Shown here piece by piece: positions 51,476 through 62,049 of a stretch of DNA of 64,000 nt. Within the stretch, counting starts at the first letter, position 1; each line of letters begins with the position of its first letter. The stretch covers positions 32,164,363 to 32,228,362 of the forward strand of contig CM067306.1 in the NCBI GenBank assembly GCA_034231615.1, given 5' to 3'. The stretch comes from Meghimatium bilineatum (lineage: Eukaryota > Mollusca > Gastropoda > Stylommatophora > Philomycidae). The notes below the pieces were generated by a model. It did no database searches, was not told the origin of the DNA, and was given only the letters and a program-made list of their open reading frames with translations. Position numbers and translations under genes: made by a program.

Positions 51476-54400
51476 CTATACAGGAAGGTGGGCCGCCTCC
51501 ATGAATTCAGTCGTCAGCAGGAGGTCCTCACGGTTGCCCCACAGCTTCACCTTCAGATCTGTCTCTTGAGGCCATATTTTGGTTCTCACGTCATCAAAGA
51601 GTGGGCATGTCTGCAGAATATGTTCTGGAGTCTGGGGACCCTTTTGACATGGGCATTGGTCAGTTTGGGCAGCCTTAATTTTGTGGAGATGTGCTTGTAG
51701 TCTGCAGTGTCCTGTGCGAAGTCTAAAAATTGTGGTTTGTTGTGACCTGTTTAGCTTTAGAATAGGGTCCTGTGGAAAGTTACTGCCTGTTCTCTGACTC
51801 CATGTATGTTTGTATATTCCTTTGATGAGGGTTTTTGCTTCAGTCAGTGATATTCTGTGGTGGAATTGTTCCTTTTTTGCACCTGCTTTTGCCAGTCTGT
51901 CAGCTCCTTCATTTCCTGCTATTCCACAGTGTGCAGGGATCCACTGCAGCACAACTTTATTGTTGGCAGATAGTTGATTTAGAAGTTCTACAGTTGTTTT
52001 TGTTAGGAGATCTTTAGGTTCCTTTTGGATGGTTTGGAGTACTGACATGCAGTCACACAAGAAGACTATGTTAGCTCCTTTGAGCCTCCGTTCCTCTAGA
52101 GCCTTTGATGCTTCCAAGATTGCTTGTAGCTCTGCCCTGTAATTTGTTGATAATTTGCCAGTAGCAATTGAGAGTTCTAGTTTTGGGGTGTTTGGTATGA
52201 GTATTAGTATCCCAGCTCCTCCTTTCTTTACTGCACCCTCTGATGATCCATCTGTGAAGACATGAATCCACTGTGAGGTAGGGTATTGGGTGTCTAGGTG
52301 ATCAAGTGTTTTTATCTTAAGGGCAGTAGGGGTTTCCATAGTTTTGCTCTCAATGCCTGGTATTGTAAGTTTTGCTGTATATATGGGTGAAGTGTTTGTG
52401 ATGTTGCAATATGCTTCTAGCTGTTCCCATTCATCCGGATTGTTGCTGGTTACTTCTTTATTGGCTTTCATAAGTTTTTTTGAAAGGTGATTGAAGCTTG
52501 GTCTTTTCAGTCTATTTTTTGTTAGTTCTTTTGTTTTTTCATGCATAGGGTGATGTTTCAGACGTCTAAATTTTTCTGTCATTATTGTGATTTTCTCATC
52601 CCTGCGGTCTGTTAGGTTTTGTAATCCTGCTGTTGCTTCCATTGATGTTATAGGTGTGCTCCTTAGTCCTCCTGTTATGATTCGGAGACCTGCATTTTGA
52701 ATTTTGTCCAGCTTTTGAAGTATGGTGTTTGCTGCTGTTGCATATGTGGTCAATCCATATTCCAGAGTTGGACGAATGTGACCTACATAGACTTGTCTTA
52801 TGGTTTTTATGTTGGCTCCCCAATCTGTCCCAGATAGTTTTTTCATTATTTGTAGTCTGCGTGTGGCTTTATTTTCTGTCTCTTCAATGTGTGATCCCCA
52901 AGTAAGTCTTTTGTCAAATTTTAGCCCCAGGTAGACTGGGGTGTTTTCTTTTGGGAGTGGGGTATTGTCTAGAGTGAGAGTATAATTTTCAGGCTTTGTG
53001 GAGAGGGTGAAAAGTGTAGTGACGGTCTTACTTTTGTTTATTTGAACGCCCCAGGTTTTTGCCCACTCTTCGACTTTGTTTATTGCCTCCTGCATTCTAA
53101 CTTTTGCAACTCCAATGTATTCTGATTGGGTCCAGATAGCAAGATCGTCTGCATGGAGAGCTCTATGTACATATGGTGTGAATAGTTTTGGCAGATCGTC
53201 TATAAAAACTATAAAGAGTGTGGGGGACAGAATTCCTCCCTGTGGGACACCTTCTGTTATGTTGACCATTTTACTTTTCATTCCCTGGAGTTTGACTCTT
53301 GCATGTCTGCCTCGTAGGAAGCTTTTTATCCACTGAAACATTTTGCCTCTGATTCCTTTCTGGGAAAGTTTTAGCAATAGCCCCTCTTTCCAGACTTTGT
53401 CAAAGGCCTTTGTGAGGTCAAAGAAGGTGGCTAGGAGTTTTGATTTTTTCTGGAAAGCATCTTCTATTTCCTGGGCAAGGTATGTTGTTTGGTCCTCAGT
53501 GCATCTGTGTTTTCTGAAGCCTGATTGGCAGTCATCTAGAAGATTGTTTTCCTCCAGGTAGTTTAAGAGTCTGTTATTCACCATTTTTTCCATGACCTTT
53601 CCTAAGCAACTAAGTAGACTGATAGGGCGGTAACTTGTTTTGTTGGTTTTTGGTTTTCCTTTCTTGGCAATTGGAATTATTTCTGCCTCTTTCCATTCTT
53701 CTGGGAAGATCCCTTGCGCCCATGATTCATTAAAAAGGTCTAGGATTCTGCTTCTACCCACAGGACCTAGGTGTTGGAGCATTTCATTTGTGATTCCATC
53801 GGGTCCAGGGGCTTTCTTCTTTTTTAGATTTTGAATTGCCATGTTAAGTTCTGATTTGTGAAAAGGTGAGGTCATTGTGCCTGGGCAAGGTTGATGTTTA
53901 TTTACAAGGTTTTTTGTCTCTCGTCTTACTTCAGCAGTTCTTGTTCTAGTTATCTTAATTTTGCTTTCTTCAGCATAGGAGTCTGCTAGAATATTTGCAG
54001 CTTGTGTGCCAGTGTAGGACTTCCCCTTGTCTTCTATGATGATACTACTTTGGGGGTTGTTTTCTTCATTGAGACACTTGATAAGTTTCCACATTTTTGT
54101 TGAGTCTTTTTCCATGTTGAGTGTTGCTGTTTTTTCTTTCCAGCTGGATCTAATGCTGTTTAGCTTTTCTCTCCTGAAAATTGCTTGCAGTCTATTGTGT
54201 TCAGTGATATTGGTTTCTGTTGGTCTAGTTTCCATCTTGGATCTTGCAGCAGAGGCTTCATCATGTATAGCCTGGAGTTTTTTGTTCCAGAAGGGTTTGT
54301 AGTTTTGTCTTCTTCCTCTAGGTATACTGTTGTTGGCAGCTTCCAGGATTATTCCTGTTATTAATTTTGCATCTTTCCGTATATTTCTTGCTGTAAGATG

Positions 54401-55363
54401 TGTTAGTAGTTTTTCCTCTGTAAGGCGTTGGTAAGTGTCCCAGTTAGCCTTTTTGTAGTTCCAGCTAGCGATTTTGTGTTGTTGCTTTTCTGTCCTGTGG
54501 TTCCCTTTTATTGTTAATATTACGGGCTTGTGGTCACTTCCACCAAGCTGTTGTGCCACTACTCTTTCTGTCACACGTTGGATGTCTTCTGTTGCAATGG
54601 CCAGATCTGGAGTGCTCTGAGATTTCCATCGTCTGGAGTAAAAGGTTGGCTCTGATAGATGTTCATTTATAAGGATTAGCCTATTTTCTATCATCCAGTC
54701 TTCTATTTCTTCTCCTCTCAAGTCCATAGTTGGGTAACCCCAGCTTGGGGAATGACTGTTGAAATCTCCAACTATAATATGATTTGATGATGTGAGAGGT
54801 ATTGTCCTGAGGTGTAATTTTTTGTTGTTTGGGCAGTAGAAATTTGTGATAATCAGTGGTTTTGGGGTTGTATGTAATTTGATGGTGAGATGTTCTGAGT
54901 CCTCTGGGTTACGTGCGATTTCTGTAGTAGGTATGTTATTTCGTACCATTGTGATGATCCCTCCTTTGTGGCCTAATCTATCTAATCTGAAGCATTCAAA
55001 GCCTCTGATGGAGAATCTGTTGCTGTCATTAAGATGTGTCTCCTGAATGCACAAGACATCAATCTTTTGCTTTTGAAGGAAATTCTGCAGTTCTAATTTC
55101 TTCTTAGCCACACCCTCACTGTTCCACTGCATAATTTTGATTGTGTTTTTGTTGTCATGATTGGTTTGGCCGGTTGCTCTACTCTGTTTAATCCCGGGTC
55201 CCCGATACACAGAGTCATCATCAGTAGCTTTTGGTGGACCCATTCGAGGCTGGGGGTCCGGAGCTCCTCCTGCCTGGCGATGAACCACAGGGGCAGCCCC
55301 ACTTCGTGTAATAAATCCGAGCATAATCATTAACTGTATAATGCGTACATGTCCCATTTCCAT
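51476..55363 (-). CDS. Ingi-B retrotransposon polyprotein: AP-endonuclease, reverse transcriptase, RNase H
   Basis: 1295 residues from ATG 55363; a second ATG two codons later is also usable. Endonuclease (about 75-290): MQWNSEG, CIQETHLND, GDFNSHSPSWG and GSDHKPVILTI. RT (about 490-800): LTKAFDKVW, GVPQGGILSPTLF and LHADDLAIW; the usual Tyr before the catalytic Asp pair is His, a tolerated position. RNase H (about 1030-1160): VFTDGSS, YRAELQAI, LCDCMSVL and AHCGIAGNEGADRLAKAG. The Cys-rich end is QCPCQKGPQTPEHILQTC. Residues 1-70 are a Pro/Gly-rich leader without domain, as in Ingi-A. No gag-like ORF1. The frame is intact throughout, consistent with recent activity. A truncated relative sits at 11828-12241. 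Confidence 0.95.
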   Translation of the reverse strand: MEMGHVRIIQLMIMLGFITRSGAAPVVHRQAGGAPDPQPRMGPPKATDDDSVYRGPGIKQSRATGQTNHDNKNTIKIMQWNSEGVAKKKLELQNFLQKQKIDVLCIQETHLNDSNRFSIRGFECFRLDRLGHKGGIITMVRNNIPTTEIARNPEDSEHLTIKLHTTPKPLIITNFYCPNNKKLHLRTIPLTSSNHIIVGDFNSHSPSWGYPTMDLRGEEIEDWMIENRLILINEHLSEPTFYSRRWKSQSTPDLAIATEDIQRVTERVVAQQLGGSDHKPVILTIKGNHRTEKQQHKIASWNYKKANWDTYQRLTEEKLLTHLTARNIRKDAKLITGIILEAANNSIPRGRRQNYKPFWNKKLQAIHDEASAARSKMETRPTETNITEHNRLQAIFRREKLNSIRSSWKEKTATLNMEKDSTKMWKLIKCLNEENNPQSSIIIEDKGKSYTGTQAANILADSYAEESKIKITRTRTAEVRRETKNLVNKHQPCPGTMTSPFHKSELNMAIQNLKKKKAPGPDGITNEMLQHLGPVGRSRILDLFNESWAQGIFPEEWKEAEIIPIAKKGKPKTNKTSYRPISLLSCLGKVMEKMVNNRLLNYLEENNLLDDCQSGFRKHRCTEDQTTYLAQEIEDAFQKKSKLLATFFDLTKAFDKVWKEGLLLKLSQKGIRGKMFQWIKSFLRGRHARVKLQGMKSKMVNITEGVPQGGILSPTLFIVFIDDLPKLFTPYVHRALHADDLAIWTQSEYIGVAKVRMQEAINKVEEWAKTWGVQINKSKTVTTLFTLSTKPENYTLTLDNTPLPKENTPVYLGLKFDKRLTWGSHIEETENKATRRLQIMKKLSGTDWGANIKTIRQVYVGHIRPTLEYGLTTYATAANTILQKLDKIQNAGLRIITGGLRSTPITSMEATAGLQNLTDRRDEKITIMTEKFRRLKHHPMHEKTKELTKNRLKRPSFNHLSKKLMKANKEVTSNNPDEWEQLEAYCNITNTSPIYTAKLTIPGIESKTMETPTALKIKTLDHLDTQYPTSQWIHVFTDGSSEGAVKKGGAGILILIPNTPKLELSIATGKLSTNYRAELQAILEASKALEERRLKGANIVFLCDCMSVLQTIQKEPKDLLTKTTVELLNQLSANNKVVLQWIPAHCGIAGNEGADRLAKAGAKKEQFHHRISLTEAKTLIKGIYKHTWSQRTGSNFPQDPILKLNRSQQTTIFRLRTGHCRLQAHLHKIKAAQTDQCPCQKGPQTPEHILQTCPLFDDVRTKIWPQETDLKVKLWGNREDLLLTTEFMEAAHLPV

Positions 55364-55371
55364 TGCTGGGT

Positions 55372-55412
55372 ACCCACGCCTATTCAGGCTGACATGTTCC
55401 GTCTTCGGTGAG
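55372..55412 (-). promoter_or_regulatory. Shared core module in the Ingi-B 5' UTR
   Basis: Minus strand reads TCACCGAAGACGGAACATGT, then CAGCCTGAATAGGCGTGGGTA: the same order (GAAGACGGA, TGTC, GCC, GGCG, TA) as in both SINEs and Ingi-A, again just before the ORF. Role inferred only. Confidence 0.5.
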
Positions 55413-55574
55413 GGAAGTTATGGAGTCTTCCTATCCATGTTCTTGGACATCCTAGCACTGCCCGCAAGACATTGGAGGTTTGTGGAGTGGCCTTCTCCTA
55501 TTTTACTGTCAGGGTTGTCTCCCATAGCCTTTCCATCTCCCGATGGTGACTGCAAGACAGCAATTTTTTTGGGG

Positions 55575-55623
55575 GAAAAAAAAAAAAAAAAAAAACCAAA
55601 AAAAAAAAAAAAAAAAAAAAAAA
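55575..55623. repeat. Poly-A tract (plus strand) in the Ingi-B 5' UTR
   Basis: Two A runs split by CC. On the minus strand it makes a T tract inside an otherwise open 137-residue frame (55418-55831), producing an implausible poly-Phe stretch. Confidence 0.9.
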
Positions 55624-56237
55624 CCTTCCCCAACGCGCTCCTGGCATGGAGTTCATTACTCCACGCCAGCAGCGTGAGCTTATAGCGGCTCATACTCGCT
55701 TGAAGCTGCCCGTCACTGGACACATGGGGTATTTCAGTGGGGATATCAGCACCGACAGATATCCCACCCCGTCCTGGTAGGCAACAGCACCGGTTTGGTC
55801 CGCGGCTGCTTAATTGCAGCAAACACTCCATATATGGACATTTATGGAGTGCCCTCCACCATCCGCCACCTGTGGACGCGCCTGGTAGGGGTCGGTAGCC
55901 CCCCCAGGGGTCACCAATTCAATGTTTCTGCTTTTTCAGCCGGCCGGGACAGAATGCACAAATGCCTTGCATCACTGTGTGCCGGTGGTGATGTTGGATG
56001 TAATGGCGTAGAGGTTACGGAGATATTTCCTGTCTCTCTGCAGGCAATTCTCATTCCATCTATAGCATCCACGGATACGAGCCTTAAAGTGTTAGCCAGG
56101 AATGCGACAAGAGCAGCTGGATTTCCGTTTCCAGGGGGCACCACGAGCAGGTACTATTAGGATCTTGGTTATCTGCCAACCATGGGTCCGCACATGGGTC
56201 CGCACGAGAGTATTGCGATACCCTTTGCATCCCATAT

Positions 56238-56271
56238 GTGTGTGTTTGTGTGTGTGCGCGTGTGTGTGTCT
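56238..56271. repeat. (GT)n microsatellite
   Basis: Short TGTG run with GCGC interruption at the junction of repeat D and LINE-R. Confidence 0.85.
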
Positions 56272-56536
56272 TTCCATTTCTGTCTATGTGTTGCCAGGTC
56301 TTTCAGTTCTTGGGTGGTGTTTAGGTTCATTGACATACCTTCTCTATTAATGGTTCTTTGTAGAGTTTCTCTAGGTCTTCCTCTTCTTCTTACTCTGGGT
56401 GGCACCCAATATAGTGACTGATAGCGAATTCTTAGGCTGTTATTCTGAGAGCATGACCGATGTATATCCATCGCCTTTGTCTAATGAAGGAAGATTTATA
56501 GGTTTATTTGCTTTCCTCTCGTTTAGTAGTGTTAGA

Positions 56537-56813
56537 CTTCTTCTTCTTCTTCTGCGTTCGTTCTCAAACTCCAGCAGATTAGCAGGATGTAGTCCGGAGA
56601 ACGAAATGCGTTGTGTAATGGTTCACAGCATTGCTGCGATATCTGTGCCTTTCGGCCTGACACATCCGACTTCAGCATGGCTTTGGGTCACTGACCCTAT
56701 ATGGGATGGGACAGCCAACACCATCCCATAACCTCCTTAGTATTTTACGATGGAAGGTAAATAGTGTCGCTATTATTTGCTCCCCTTTCGTGCCCCGTCA
56801 ATACACGGGCGAT
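56537..56813 (-). mobile_element. SINE-B with TSD in LINE-R; empty site known
   Basis: Complete minus-strand copy. GTGTTAGA at 56529-56536 and 56814-56821 is an 8-bp TSD. The LINE-R copy at 215-560 has the same flanks joined without the SINE. Confidence 0.93.
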
Positions 56814-57681
56814 GTGTTAGATTTAAAGTCACTTCACTTAACATTCAGAATGGTACATAGGCATTTGTTTTCAAAGATTTTTAGTCTCTTATCTGCGACT
56901 TTTGTGGCTTTCCAACTTTCGCATCCATATGATAGAATAGGGATGATGTTGGGGTTAAACAACCTGAGTTTTGTGGTGTTTCTTAGTGTGTTTCACGTCC
57001 AGATTTACGTAGTTTACTGAAAGCACCCACGGCAAGGGCAACACGGTGTCAAATTTCTTTCGATGTGTCTCCATCCAGTGCTACATTGGTGCCTAAATAT
57101 GTAAAAAAATTTACTTTTAATAATGGAACGAATTTTTTATGTAATCGTTGGATCTCGTGAAATCTAGTATATGAGTTTTTGATGTGTTGATTTTCAGGCC
57201 TATCTGACTTGAGTAGTGTTGGAAACTGTCCAGCTTAGATTGAGCATCTGTGTGGCTTGCGCTTAAAATGACCAAGTCATCTGCGTAGTTAAGATCTTCG
57301 AGAACGGTATTGTTAATCATTTTATTCCTGTCTGCTCCTTTCAGTGTTCTTTCTCATGGCCCAATCAATAGCGATGCAAAAAAAGTAATGGAGACATGAT
57401 GCACCACTGTTTAACATCCGTAACAAATTGGGACCATTCTGACTTCTCAGTGTTTGTTTGAACACAACAATGTGAGTTGTTGTAAAATGCCTTTATAACA
57501 TTGATTATTTTAGTAGGAAAACCGTATTGTTGTAGAATATTCCATAACGTAGGCCGATGAAGACTATCAAATGCTTTTTCAAAGTTAACAAAGTTGATTA
57601 TGAGCGGGGATTGAAATTTGAGTGATTCTTCAATGATGATGCGAAGAGAAAATATGTTATCTGTGCAGGAGCGAGCTGATC

Positions 57682-57962
57682 TTCTTCTTCTTCTTCTGCG
57701 TTCATTCTCAAACTCCTGCAGATTAGCAGGATGTAGTCCAGAGAAAGGAATGCGTTGTGTCATGGTTTACAGCATTGCTGCGATATCTGCGCCTTTCGGC
57801 CTGACACATCCGACTTCAGCATGGCTTTGGGTCACTGACCCTATATGGGATGGGACAGCCAACTCCATCCCATAACCTCCTTAGTCGCCTTTTACGACAT
57901 TCGTGGAAGGTAACAGTGTTGCTATTCTTTGCTCCCATTCGGGCCCCGGGAACACACAGGCG
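57682..57962 (-). mobile_element. SINE-B, full length, with perfect TSD inside RT
   Basis: 281 bp. GCGAGCTGATC at 57671-57681 and 57963-57973 is an 11-bp TSD. It splits the RT motif EEQAGFRSA | RSCTDNIF. Confidence 0.96.
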
Positions 57963-58124
57963 GCGAGCTGATCTAAAGCCTGCTTGTTCTTCTCTGAGTA
58001 GTTTATCAACAAAATTCTTTAATATTTCCAAGACGATGCTGAGGAAGATCTTATCTATGACTAATAATAGGGTGATACCCCGCCAGTTGTTGCAGTCTGA
58101 GATATACATATATATATTTACATT

Positions 58125-58495
58125 CGAACGACATATTGTACATCATCCTCTAGTGCCATCTCCGTAACGATGATTGGCTTCAATAGACCTCCAATATCCC
58201 CTGTCTCTTGTCTTGGTGGTGCACTCATCTAGATTATAACCTGCCGATCTTGTGCTGCTACTCTCCCACTTGTATCTCTGTCTACCTCTTGCTCACTTCC
58301 CTTCGACTTTTCCTTCAAGTACGGTCTTCAACAGGTGTCATGTCTTTTAATGTGTCCAAAATATTTCATTTACTTGATCTTTATTTCCCTTAATAATTCT
58401 TTCTTCCTATTAAGTGTTGTTAGAACCTCTGTTTTCTTCTCTTCCCATGATGTTCTTCTATATATCCACATCTCAAAGGCATCAATGACATAATG
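58125..58495 (-). pseudogene. LINE 3' end fragment (family as at 62050)
   Basis: Minus strand carries MWIYRRTSWEEKKTEVLTTLNRKKELLREIKIK and a 3' end nearly matching 62050-62420, ending in GATGATG-like bases. Confidence 0.8.
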
Positions 58496-59200
58496 TACGC
58501 GATACAAAATATCGCTTCTAAAGACTAACACGAGAAGAATGTGGGCAAGATGAAATAGTCCCTTAAAATCTGGTATATGAATTATACGTGCGGGGTTGAA
58601 GGCATAGCGCATGAAGAGAGCTGACAGGATCGGATTTGAACAATAAACGTTAATGAGGGATAGGCGGAGAGGACACGAGACCTGAGTGCTGCAGGAATCT
58701 AAAGTTATTCTGTTTCCACACAGTACGATTTGGGTCGTGTCCACGCATGCATGACACGGTGTATGGTTGATAGAGGTATGTCAAACAGTAATTCTGCTGT
58801 AAGTTGCGTTCAGGGGTTCCTGACACGATGTGCTAGCGAAAAAATCATTGTGGCTGCCATACTCTAGAGTCTAGCACATCTAACATTCCAAGGTTCGAAC
58901 CGCAGAATTACAGCTCATATGCCTACTGACACACTACGTATTCACAAACATGCCGAGCATTGTGTCCAAATACAACAAGCTGGTCTAGTGCGCAGCATTC
59001 AAGACGGCATTCTAGTCTTTCAGCTAGCAAAATATTTTCTGTTTCTTATTTTCTCAGTTTTATATTTTGGTTCTTATCTGGAACGAGTGCCTACCTATTT
59101 GATTGTTTCCATTGGCTATGTTTATCAGTTTATGTGTACCATTTATTAATTTAAATATAATTTTATTTAGGGTTAGGATTAGTTATTTCAAAGAAAGATT
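58496..59200. other. No recognised feature
   Basis: Chance ORFs only; a new LINE begins near 59229. Confidence 0.4.
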
Positions 59201-59228
59201 ATTTAAGAAAGGTTATTTCAGAAAGGTT

Positions 59229-59895
59229 ATTTCAAAGAAAGAAAATAACACACCTTGCAAGATCATAGTGAATGATATAGTATTAAAACAGGTCCACCAA
59301 TTCAAATATCTAGGTACAATTATAACAGCAGATGGAAGAAGTTCAACAGAAATAAGATGCAGAATAGGACAGGCAAAAACAACATTCAGAAAAATGAAAA
59401 ATATACTGTGTAATATGACCTTGTCATTAGAGGTGAGAAAGAGAGTTCTGCAGTGCTATATAACCCCTATACTAACATATGGGTGCGAGTCTTGGACAAT
59501 AAACAAACTGGAAAGTGGGAGATTGGAGGCAACAGAGATGTGGTTCTACAGAAGAATGCTGAGAATACCATGGACTGCCAGAAAAACTAATGTAGAGGTG
59601 TTTAAAGAGTTAAATGCGAAACGGACCTTAATCAACAATATAAGAAAAAGGCAATCTTCTTTTTTTTGGCCACTTCATGAGACAGGCAGGTTTAGAGAAC
59701 ATAATCACAACAGGCAAGATTGAAGGCACCAGAGACAGAGGGCGACAACGTGAGAAAATATTAGACAGTTTGACAACCTGGCACGGCAAAGAAACAACAA
59801 CGACTTTGATACATAATACTGTGGACAGAGAGCTGTGGAGAGCCATGACCGCCTACGCCACCCGGCATGGCACCTGATGATGATGATGAGGATTA
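59229..59895 (+). pseudogene. LINE-R C-terminal third with (GAT)n tail
   Basis: VHQFKYLGTIITADGRSSTEI, VRKRVLQCYITPILTYGCESWT, EATEMWFYRRMLRIPWTARKT, then (frameshift) GTRDRGRQREKILDSLTTWHG and AYATRHGT stop. It ends GATGATGATGATGAGGAT. Only one or two frame breaks, so among the younger LINE-R copies. Confidence 0.85.
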
Positions 59896-59937
59896 GTTAT
59901 ATAAAACACAACTCTCCTAATCCTAACCCATAACCCT

Positions 59938-60220
59938 TCTTCCTCTTCTCATGCGTTCATTCTCAAAATCCTGCAGATTAGCAGGATGTAGTCCGGAGAA
60001 CGGAATGCGTTGTGTCATGGTATACATCAATGCTGAAATATCTGTGTCTATCGGCCTGACATTCCGACTTCAACATGGCTTTGGATCACTTAACCTATAT
60101 GGAATGGGACAGCCATCTTCATCCCACAACCTCCTTAGTAGCCTCTTACTACATGCATGGAAGGTAAACAGTGTAGTTATTCTTTGCTCCCCTCTCGCGC
60201 CCGTCAAAACGCGGACGGCC
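59938..60220 (-). mobile_element. SINE-B, full length
   Basis: TTCTTCCTCTTCTCATGCGT tail through to CGCGCCCGTCAAAACGCGGAC at the 5' end. CCTAATCCTA occurs on both sides but not immediately adjacent on the left, so the TSD is uncertain. Confidence 0.85.
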
Positions 60221-60254
60221 CCTAATCCTAAAATAATTAATGTTTAAATTAACT

Positions 60255-60330
60255 ATTGATTAATGGTTGATTGAGTCAAAGGGCATGAGCCCATGGACTG
60301 CTGGATCAGTAACCAGCCAGCCATTAATTG
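60255..60330 (+). pseudogene. Scrap of a LINE 3' end
   Basis: GTCAAAGGGCATGAGCCCAT and GGACTGCTGGATCAGTAACC match 26095-26135. Confidence 0.6.
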
Positions 60331-60399
60331 TTGATATACTATTTATGTTAGTTATCCCTAAAATAAACTGGTAAAGACGCATCCTAGAAAAGAACCCAT

Positions 60400-60715
60400 A
60401 TTTTCTCAGTTTCATATGTTCCCAGTTTCATATTTTCTATTTCATATTTTCTCAGTTTCATATTTTCTCGATTTCATATTTTCTGTTTCATATTTTCTCA
60501 GTTTCATATTTTCTGTTTCATATTCTCTATTTCATAATTTCTCCATTTCATGTTTTTCACTTCATGTCTTCTCCGTTTCATATGTTTCGTTTCATATTTT
60601 TCGTGTCATATTTTTCGTTTCATATTTTCTCCGTTTCGTATTTTCTGTTCCATATCTTCTCAGTTTCAGTAATTATCAGCTTCTCATTTACTCAGTTTCT
60701 CAATTGGTGGTCCCA
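60400..60715. repeat. TTTCATATTTTCTCAG simple repeat
   Basis: About 18 irregular units of TTTCATATTTTCTCAG (12-17 bp). A 107-residue frame over it is an artefact. Confidence 0.93.
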
Positions 60716-60777
60716 GTTTCTATGAATTCAAATTCCTGAATTGGTCCCGGTTTCGAGTCTAAAAATGATGGTAACAC

Positions 60778-61043
60778 TTCTTCTTCTTCTTTTGCGTTCG
60801 TTCTCAAACTCCTGCAGATTAGCAGGATGTAGTCCGGAGAACGGAATGCGTAGCGTCATGGTTTACAGCATTGCTGCGGTATCTGTGCCTTTCGGTCTGA
60901 CACATCCGACTTCAGCATGGCTTTGGGTCACTGACCCTATATGGGATGGGACAACCAACTCCATCCCATAACCTCCTTAGTCGCCTTTTACGACATGCGT
61001 GGATGGTAAACAGTATTGCTATTCTTTGCTCCCATTTCGGGCC
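60778..61043 (-). mobile_element. SINE-B, slightly 5'-truncated, with TSD
   Basis: TTCTTCTTCTTCTTTTGCGT to TTCGGGCC, missing the first dozen 5' bases. TGGTAACAC at 60769-60777 and 61044-61052 is a 9-bp TSD. Confidence 0.88.
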
Positions 61044-61084
61044 TGGTAACACTAATTAAGAAATATATTTACAAATTTGTTAAT

Positions 61085-61560
61085 GTATTCCAATGGGGTG
61101 CGAAGGATCTCGCATTGCTCTCGTGCGGACCCAGGGCTATCAGATCACCAAGATCCTAAAAGTTCCTCTTCATGTTGCACTCTGGAAACAGAAATACAGC
61201 TGCCTTTGCTGCATTTCAAACTAACACTTTTAGCATCGTGTCTGTGCATGTGGATGCTGTAGATGGAATGAGAATTGCCTTCAGAAAGACAAGAATATCT
61301 TCGAAACCTCTACGCCATTACATGCAACATATGTATGGCATATGTGCATTCCGACTTGGCCGGTTTAAAAAGTAGAATCATTGGATGGGCGACCAATGTC
61401 AATGTCCCTAACATACGGTGATCTTACGAGTACACACCGAACCTGGAAAAGGTAACACACGATAGAGGGCAGCGTAGTGTACGTGAGTCGATTCAGTGAC
61501 ACCGGAGCTACAATGATCCAGCACAAGACCGATTGGAGTCAATGATGTTCATGTCCCATC
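61085..61560 (+). mobile_element. Repeat D, copy 4 (partial, inverted)
   Basis: TCTCGCATTGCTCTCGTGCG, GGACCCAGGGC, ACCAAGATCC, TGGAAACAGAAATACAGCTG, GATGGAATGAGAATTGC, ATTGGATGGGCGACCAATGT and CGATAGAGGGCAGCGTAGTG match copies 1-3 in reverse. It carries the site that is occupied by Ingi-B in copy 3. Confidence 0.75.
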
Positions 61561-62045
61561 ACAATTGACCCCATTCAAAGTAGGAGTCTTGGCTTAGGTT
61601 TTGGATACGTCAACTTGAACATGCACTCCTGGGTATCGAAGAAAGCTTTAAATACAGCTCCTCATTTACACAGGACAAGCATTGAACAAAAGTCGGGGAG
61701 CGCATTGTTCAAATGACTGACCGAAGCAGTGTTGAGAATCGGGATCTGGACACTGGGGGAAACGTAGGGGGGGGGGGAGCAAGTCTCTAACGACACTGCA
61801 AACCTAGCCCTACTCGACTGTCTACCGTTGCCCAACACGATTCGTACATAGATAATTGGGTTCAGTACCCAAGGACCCAGTGCGAACCTCCTCTTCCGTG
61901 ACCCGTATTTTACCCAGTTCTTGGGTTATATACGCAATGGCGAAGAGTCAAAATACACAGACCGCGCCTGGAAATGGATTCGAAGGCCATCTCAAGCGGA
62001 TGAAGCAATCATATAACATCAATCTATTATAAGGACTTATAATTG
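61561..62045. other. No gene; poly-G run at 61770-61779
   Basis: Unassigned, may be further repeat D sequence without a partner here. Confidence 0.35.
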
Positions 62046-62049
62046 TTAT

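Larger units (their letters stand above)
51434..55908 (-). mobile_element. Ingi-B: full-length non-LTR retrotransposon with perfect TSD
   Basis: 4475 bp on the minus strand: 545 bp 5' UTR, one ORF, about 40 bp 3' UTR and a (GAA)n tail. GGTCACCAATTC at 51422-51433 and 55909-55920 is a 12-bp TSD whose last bases may overlap the tail. The shared SINE/LINE core lies at about 55372-55410. The 5' UTR has a T-rich tract (A runs on plus, 55578-55622). Sister family of Ingi-A with the same architecture. Confidence 0.92.
51245..56235 (+). mobile_element. Repeat D, copy 3, split by the full-length Ingi-B LINE
   Basis: 51245-51433 (CTGCCCTCTAACGTGTG, GATGTGTACTCATAAGATAA, ATTGATATTGGTCACCAATTC) and 55909-56235 (CAATTCAATG, TTCAGCCGGCC, ..., GAGTATTGCGATACCCTTTG) are contiguous in copy 4 at 61085-61560 (reverse). 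Strand for D is approximate. Confidence 0.75.
56272..58115 (-). pseudogene. LINE-R copy (RT to C-terminus), broken by two SINE-B insertions
   Basis: Minus-strand pieces in order: NWRGITLL, EEQAGFRSA | RSCTDNIFSLRIIIEES, NFEKAFDSLHRPTLWNIL, VKQWCIMSPLLF, then LNYADDLVILSASHTDAQSKLD (YADD box), GLKINTSKTH, and finally RRRGRPRETLQRTINREGMSMNL. These are RT motifs 1 to 6 plus the C-terminal end of an RTE/jockey-like LINE. Frameshifts and stops make it dead. Confidence 0.88.

Noticed and set aside
55418..55831. 137-residue ORF in the Ingi-B 5' UTR as a possible ORF1
   Set aside because: Runs through a T tract giving poly-Phe, lacks a zinc knuckle or coiled coil, and Ingi-A has no equivalent.
60416..60739. 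107-residue Phe/Ser-rich ORF
   Set aside because: Product of the TTTCATATTTTCTCAG simple repeat.
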